8,864 bases of DNA, from the NCBI GenBank assembly GCA_002316795.1, contig DCEE01000021.1:1-8864 (forward strand), given 5' to 3'. Below the pieces are notes generated by a model. That model did not search any database. It was not told the DNA's origin and saw only the letters and a list, made by a program, of their open reading frames with translations. Of the stretch, positions 5,609 to 8,864 are shown piece after piece. Position 1 is the stretch's first letter. The number at the start of each line of letters is the position of its first letter. The translations under genes and the position numbers were made by a program. This DNA comes from Synergistaceae bacterium UBA1037. Lineage in GTDB: Bacteria > Synergistota > Synergistia > Synergistales > Synergistaceae.

Positions 5609-6670
5609 TCAACAATATATTTTTTCTACATAGGGAGAAGTTGCGGCCGTCATCATGGCAGCATAATTAACATGAAATGCCTCAAGATCGCCAATTTTGG
5701 GCGTATTACTCACTTCTTCGATATCACATACTAAATGATCACTGGAGGCACCCAAAACTCTGACACCAGGGTTCAATGAACGAAGTCCTTCTGGATATAT
5801 ATCCTGCCTCCCTGCTCCTAATATTCCTCTTAGTCGCAGACCATTATCATCAAAATGAGGAATTTTACCAAAGGCGTCCAGATCCACAATGCCCCAGGGT
5901 TTACTTGGTTTTCGCGCAACTTCTATCCATTCAGCACTGAATTCAAGCGTATCCTGCCTTAGCCAGTTAAAAGGTTCCCAAGCAACCGAGCCACGAAGCA
6001 TTGCACTACCCACCCGGAGTTGATTAATTTCTTTTGGTAAAAGACCGTCATAAAACATTTGAATACAAGTAGTTCCTCCTATGGACATATTTTCTAATTT
6101 ATATCCTATGATTTCTTCTACCATTCTTTTAAATTTTATAAGGTGTGAAAGATTCTCTTGAGATGGGAGTATCCCGCCAAAACAGCCGAAATTTGCGCCA
6201 ACTCCAGCTATTCTGACTTGTTTAAGACTTTTGAAGTTTTCTTTATTACTATAAATTGCTTCCTCTGTAATTCCTTCACGAAGATCTCCAACTTCCACCA
6301 TTAAGATAACATCATAAATTTTGTTAAGTGCACTGCATTTCTGCTCTATCATAATTATTGTATCAACGTCTGAGACAAGTGCAGAGTCTGTTATTTCCAC
6401 CACATCTGATATCTCACTAGGCATAGGAATACGTATAAGCATATACTTTGCTTTTATGCCCATCCTTTTCTGTTTTATAATATTGTCTAAACGACTATCA
6501 GCAAGACCAGCGCAACCACCTTCAATAAAAAGTTTAGCAAGTTCCGGAGATCCACAAAGTCCTTTTGTTACCCCCCATACACAAACACCTAAGTTCTTTG
6601 CATGTTGTGTAATTTTCCTAGTATTTTCATATATTGGATCACAATAAATCTTGAGCACTGGGTTTTTCAA
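5609..6670 (-). CDS. Ornithine/alanine racemase-family PLP enzyme (fold type III)
   Basis: A 353-residue PLP-dependent amino-acid racemase resembling clostridial ornithine racemase (Orr), which makes D-ornithine from L-ornithine. Visible family motifs are GVTKGLCGSPELA with the PLP lysine at K36, LADSRLDNI (56-64), LLRIP-like LIRIPMPSE, the segment MVEVGDLREG (124-133), GGTTC (198-202), then the C-terminal VDLDAFGK, GAGRQDIYPEGL and LGASSDHL, all characteristic of Orr/YhfX-type proteins. The longest frame starts at a GTG (6677-6679) touching the AAGGAA at 6680-6685. The TTG at 6668-6670 lies 9 bases from it and gives the expected N-terminus MKNPVLKIYCD, so I chose TTG. Base composition is clearly more AT-rich than its neighbours, hinting at acquisition. 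It is the third gene of the racemase/saccharopine-dehydrogenase set, after a 77-base gap. Substrate could be ornithine, lysine or another amino acid. Confidence 0.85.
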   Translation of the reverse strand: MKNPVLKIYCDPIYENTRKITQHAKNLGVCVWGVTKGLCGSPELAKLFIEGGCAGLADSRLDNIIKQKRMGIKAKYMLIRIPMPSEISDVVEITDSALVSDVDTIIMIEQKCSALNKIYDVILMVEVGDLREGITEEAIYSNKENFKSLKQVRIAGVGANFGCFGGILPSQENLSHLIKFKRMVEEIIGYKLENMSIGGTTCIQMFYDGLLPKEINQLRVGSAMLRGSVAWEPFNWLRQDTLEFSAEWIEVARKPSKPWGIVDLDAFGKIPHFDDNGLRLRGILGAGRQDIYPEGLRSLNPGVRVLGASSDHLVCDIEEVSNTPKIGDLEAFHVNYAAMMTAATSPYVEKIYC

Positions 6671-6747
6671 AACATCCACTTCCTTGCTAAGTAAGAATGA
6701 ATCTAAAGCGCTAAGTTACATACTTAAAGGTATTTACAAACAAATAA

Positions 6748-8064
6748 TCAGACATATTCTTTGGTCTCTTCGAGGACTATACCTTCATTCTTTAGCTCCT
6801 CTAGAACAGGTTCATATATTTCCTTGGACATTGGAGCGTGAAGACCGGGGGTACTTATTTTACCTTCAAGGATAAATCTGACCGCTATTGCAGGAGGTAC
6901 GCCGGTCGTCCTTGCAATAGAGGTCCAGAGACCAGGAACACCGAAATCTATCAATGTTGATTTGTATTGTTTCCTTTTGCCACCTGGGTATTCCCCAACA
7001 ACCTCATCGCATAGGACTACCATATCTCTTTCTGATGGACCGAATACCAGTTTTTTATCGAAAAGCAAAGAAATGACATCCCTTGGAGAACAGGACTCAA
7101 ACGGGAGGATTGTATCCTCAAAAAAACCAAGCCATTCCATACGGAGTATGAAGGACGACCACGGCTCAAGACCTAAACGTTTACAAAGAGCTTCCCTCGG
7201 ATCTCCTGGATATCCAGCCTGGATTGAAGTAAATTGTGCGATGCTCATTCCTTTTGTTGGCCTTACATCAGTCTCAAAAAATTTGATCTTGTTAAGGTAA
7301 CATATAGTTTCACACCATCCAGGGTAACGCAAAGTGCCTCTGTATATGGTTTTTGCTTCAGGAATGCCGTAACCCTTTTTATAGAGAGTAGAATCAGCAT
7401 TGGCATATGCTTCAAAAACACCCAGATCCGGCACATCATACAGAAAGACATTTTCATAGGTCTCGCCATCAGGCCAAAGAATTTCTTTCTCGTCAATAAG
7501 GACTCTCGCAGTCCTTTTGCTGGCACCGATCAGACTCGATGGAGACCATGAAAGTTTATAACCCCACGGGTTAGTATTCGCATCCGGGGCAGGCAGAGCA
7601 CCGCAGAGAGAGCGGAATGATACAACTTTTCCATTATTACTGTGTATGTGATCTATCGTCTTTGCCGCGGACATGTGATCAATGCCTGGATCCAGACCTA
7701 GCTCCACAACAAAAATTAGTCCCTCTTTTTTGATACTGTCAGCGAGTCTTACGGTATCCTCATCAATATATGCTGGATGAACCATATGGACTTTTTTGTC
7801 CAGACATATTTTCGACACCCTTGACATATATTCAGGCGGAAGGAAGTTGACTACTATGTCCGGTTTATATTCATCTATGAGGACCGAAGCTTCGTTGCCT
7901 GCGTTTACTTTTACAATATCGGAACAGGCAGTAAACTTTTTGGCATAATTAAGATTTTCCTCCGAAAGGTCAGCAGCAACAATCTTACACTGGCATTTCC
8001 TGTCAAGATAATCGATAAAGGGCCCTGAAATGCGCCCTGCTCCTAAAAGCAAAACTGTCTTCAT
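6748..8064 (-). CDS. Saccharopine dehydrogenase-family protein (LYS9-like, glutamate-forming type)
   Basis: A 438-residue dehydrogenase related to fungal saccharopine reductase (LYS9) and the C-terminal half of animal AASS, which interconvert saccharopine with allysine plus glutamate. The Rossmann loop is G8-A-G10-R-I-S-G14. D32 ends the second strand where LYS9 has Arg, suggesting preference for NAD over NADP. LYS9 hallmarks follow: LGLDPGIDHMSA (122-133), FRSLCGALPAP (150-160), NPWGYKLSWSP (165-175), YRGTLRYPGWCET (241-253), and a C-terminal GVPPAIAVRFILEGKI and GLHAP that return to the Rossmann domain. Length fits LYS9 (about 445). No separate LYS1-type gene is in view. The ATG follows GGAGG (8074-8078) at 9 bases. 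It lies 37 bases after a racemase gene and before an Orr-like racemase gene, so it may act on a racemised diamino acid or an opine-like conjugate. Family assignment is firm; substrate is unknown. Confidence 0.88.
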   Translation of the reverse strand: MKTVLLLGAGRISGPFIDYLDRKCQCKIVAADLSEENLNYAKKFTACSDIVKVNAGNEASVLIDEYKPDIVVNFLPPEYMSRVSKICLDKKVHMVHPAYIDEDTVRLADSIKKEGLIFVVELGLDPGIDHMSAAKTIDHIHSNNGKVVSFRSLCGALPAPDANTNPWGYKLSWSPSSLIGASKRTARVLIDEKEILWPDGETYENVFLYDVPDLGVFEAYANADSTLYKKGYGIPEAKTIYRGTLRYPGWCETICYLNKIKFFETDVRPTKGMSIAQFTSIQAGYPGDPREALCKRLGLEPWSSFILRMEWLGFFEDTILPFESCSPRDVISLLFDKKLVFGPSERDMVVLCDEVVGEYPGGKRKQYKSTLIDFGVPGLWTSIARTTGVPPAIAVRFILEGKISTPGLHAPMSKEIYEPVLEELKNEGIVLEETKEYV

Positions 8065-8101
8065 ATTGATACGCCTCCATTAAATTGATAACTGCTAAAA
8101 A

Positions 8102-8836
8102 CTAGTGAACATAAAACGGTTTAACTACACCGATCGAACGGGCTACAAATTCAATGAGTGTAACAAAATCAAATACCGGAAGGTGAAGTTCCTGCCTTAT
8201 CGGTTCAGAAAATGGCGGCAGATCTGTACACTCAAGGACGAAAGCTCCAATACTTTTATCCTGGGATACTGCTTCTTTTGCCGTACCGATGACATCGTCT
8301 GCTATAACATCAAGATCAACATCGTCATCAGGCGCTGTGAAGATCTTGTTCCACTCCGGCGAATTTTCCATCCCTGAAATGTTAAGTCTGATATCGGCTG
8401 TAATGCCTGCGGCCCTGAGGTGCTCAAGCTTCAGCGCACTCTTTTTAGCGGTAATGACAGCTATTGATCTGTCTGGTCCGAGCATCTTATGTACCAACGG
8501 CACCTGAAGGAGGCTTGACGTAAATACCGGTACATCAAGAGACGATGCAAGCTCTTTTTGGAATATGGCATTGAACCCGCAACTGGTCGTTATTGCCTCG
8601 ATCCCCTCTGATATCATCTTTTTCGATTCTATTATCATATTTTTCAGTACATCTTCGCTGGGACGCTCAAGAACTGTATGGATATTGGCTCCCTTGATCC
8701 TGTTGAAACGTACCGGAAATGCATAGGACTTTGGATTTGTGCTGTTGCCGGGCAATGTTTCCAGCTGAACTAACCCTCTTGGAACTTGCCCTGCTTCCCA
8801 GCAGAGGATCGCTATCTTGCCTAAGTCATTATTCAT
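8102..8836 (-). CDS. Aspartate/glutamate racemase superfamily protein, distinct from the gene at 2557-3246
   Basis: A 244-residue, PLP-independent protein of the Asp/Glu racemase superfamily, which also includes hydantoin racemases, AroM and maleate isomerase/arylmalonate decarboxylase. The two expected cysteines are present: C86 in TTSCGFNAIFQ and C203 in VLECTDLPPF. Unlike the aspartate racemase-like protein elsewhere in this window it lacks LGGMGP, PCNTAH and CTELP, so it belongs to a different subfamily and probably has a different substrate. A conserved-looking TSSLLQVPL (106-114) follows the first cysteine. The ATG at 8834-8836 follows AGGAGGAG (8843-8850) at 6 bases. It is the first gene in view of a three-gene minus-strand set; the promoter, or further upstream genes, lies beyond the right edge. 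Function may be racemisation, isomerisation or decarboxylation, and sequence alone does not decide. Confidence 0.82.
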   Translation of the reverse strand: MNNDLGKIAILCWEAGQVPRGLVQLETLPGNSTNPKSYAFPVRFNRIKGANIHTVLERPSEDVLKNMIIESKKMISEGIEAITTSCGFNAIFQKELASSLDVPVFTSSLLQVPLVHKMLGPDRSIAVITAKKSALKLEHLRAAGITADIRLNISGMENSPEWNKIFTAPDDDVDLDVIADDVIGTAKEAVSQDKSIGAFVLECTDLPPFSEPIRQELHLPVFDFVTLIEFVARSIGVVKPFYVH

Positions 8837-8864
8837 TTTAAACTCCTCCTTACCTGCAGAAGGT

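Noticed and set aside
6727..6734. AAGGTATT, identical to the half-site of the putative Rrf2 operator, in the gap upstream of the Orr-like gene
   Set aside because: Only one half-site without the complementary arm at the right spacing; an AT-rich 8-mer can easily recur by chance.
8837..8864. Possible end of an upstream gene (a TAA within GGTAAGGAGG)
   Set aside because: Too few bases to support a coding call; recorded only as a reason the operon may extend beyond the right edge.

Overview
The window reads as chromosomal DNA from a strictly anaerobic, amino-acid-fermenting bacterium. My best guess is a member of Synergistota; a clostridial Firmicute is the main alternative. The guess rests on a class I (anaerobe-type) hybrid-cluster protein, a redox-sensing Rrf2 regulator, strong AGGAGG ribosome sites, moderate GC and a concentration of amino-acid racemases, a transaminase and dehydrogenases. 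No marker gene is present to settle the taxon. I see no RNA gene, insertion sequence, CRISPR array or phage gene.

Layout. (1) Positions 1-2472, minus strand: a probable three-gene operon read rrf2-type regulator -> 4Fe-4S protein -> hcp (hydroxylamine reductase; its C-terminal part runs off the left edge). It is preceded by a probable promoter and a striking cluster of overlapping palindromes that looks like the regulator's own operator. Its likely job is defence against NO, hydroxylamine or other redox stress. (2) Positions 2522-3246, minus: an aspartate/glutamate-type racemase with a very good sigma-70-like promoter. (3) Positions 3303-4215, plus: a divergently transcribed class IV aminotransferase. 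The two divergent promoters appear to share one self-complementary TTGCAA box. (4) Positions 4225-5517: a 19-bp perfect-stem terminator shared with the convergent alanine dehydrogenase gene (minus), which has its own promoter and a 17-base palindrome. (5) Positions 5609-8836, minus: three closely spaced genes read Asp/Glu-superfamily racemase -> LYS9-like saccharopine dehydrogenase -> ornithine-racemase-like PLP enzyme. The last gene is visibly more AT-rich than the rest.

How the genes may work together. The aminotransferase, alanine dehydrogenase and racemases form an amino-acid interconversion neighbourhood. The aminotransferase moves amino groups between keto acids and amino acids, alanine dehydrogenase links alanine to pyruvate, ammonia and NADH, and the racemases give access to D-isomers. 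The most unusual piece is the pairing of a eukaryote-like saccharopine reductase homologue with two racemases of unrelated fold. This suggests a pathway for a lysine-, ornithine- or opine-like compound whose substrate cannot be read from sequence alone. Start codons were moved from the longest open frame where the ribosome site and family alignment demanded it (2557-3246, 3382-4215, 4315-5439, 5609-6670).
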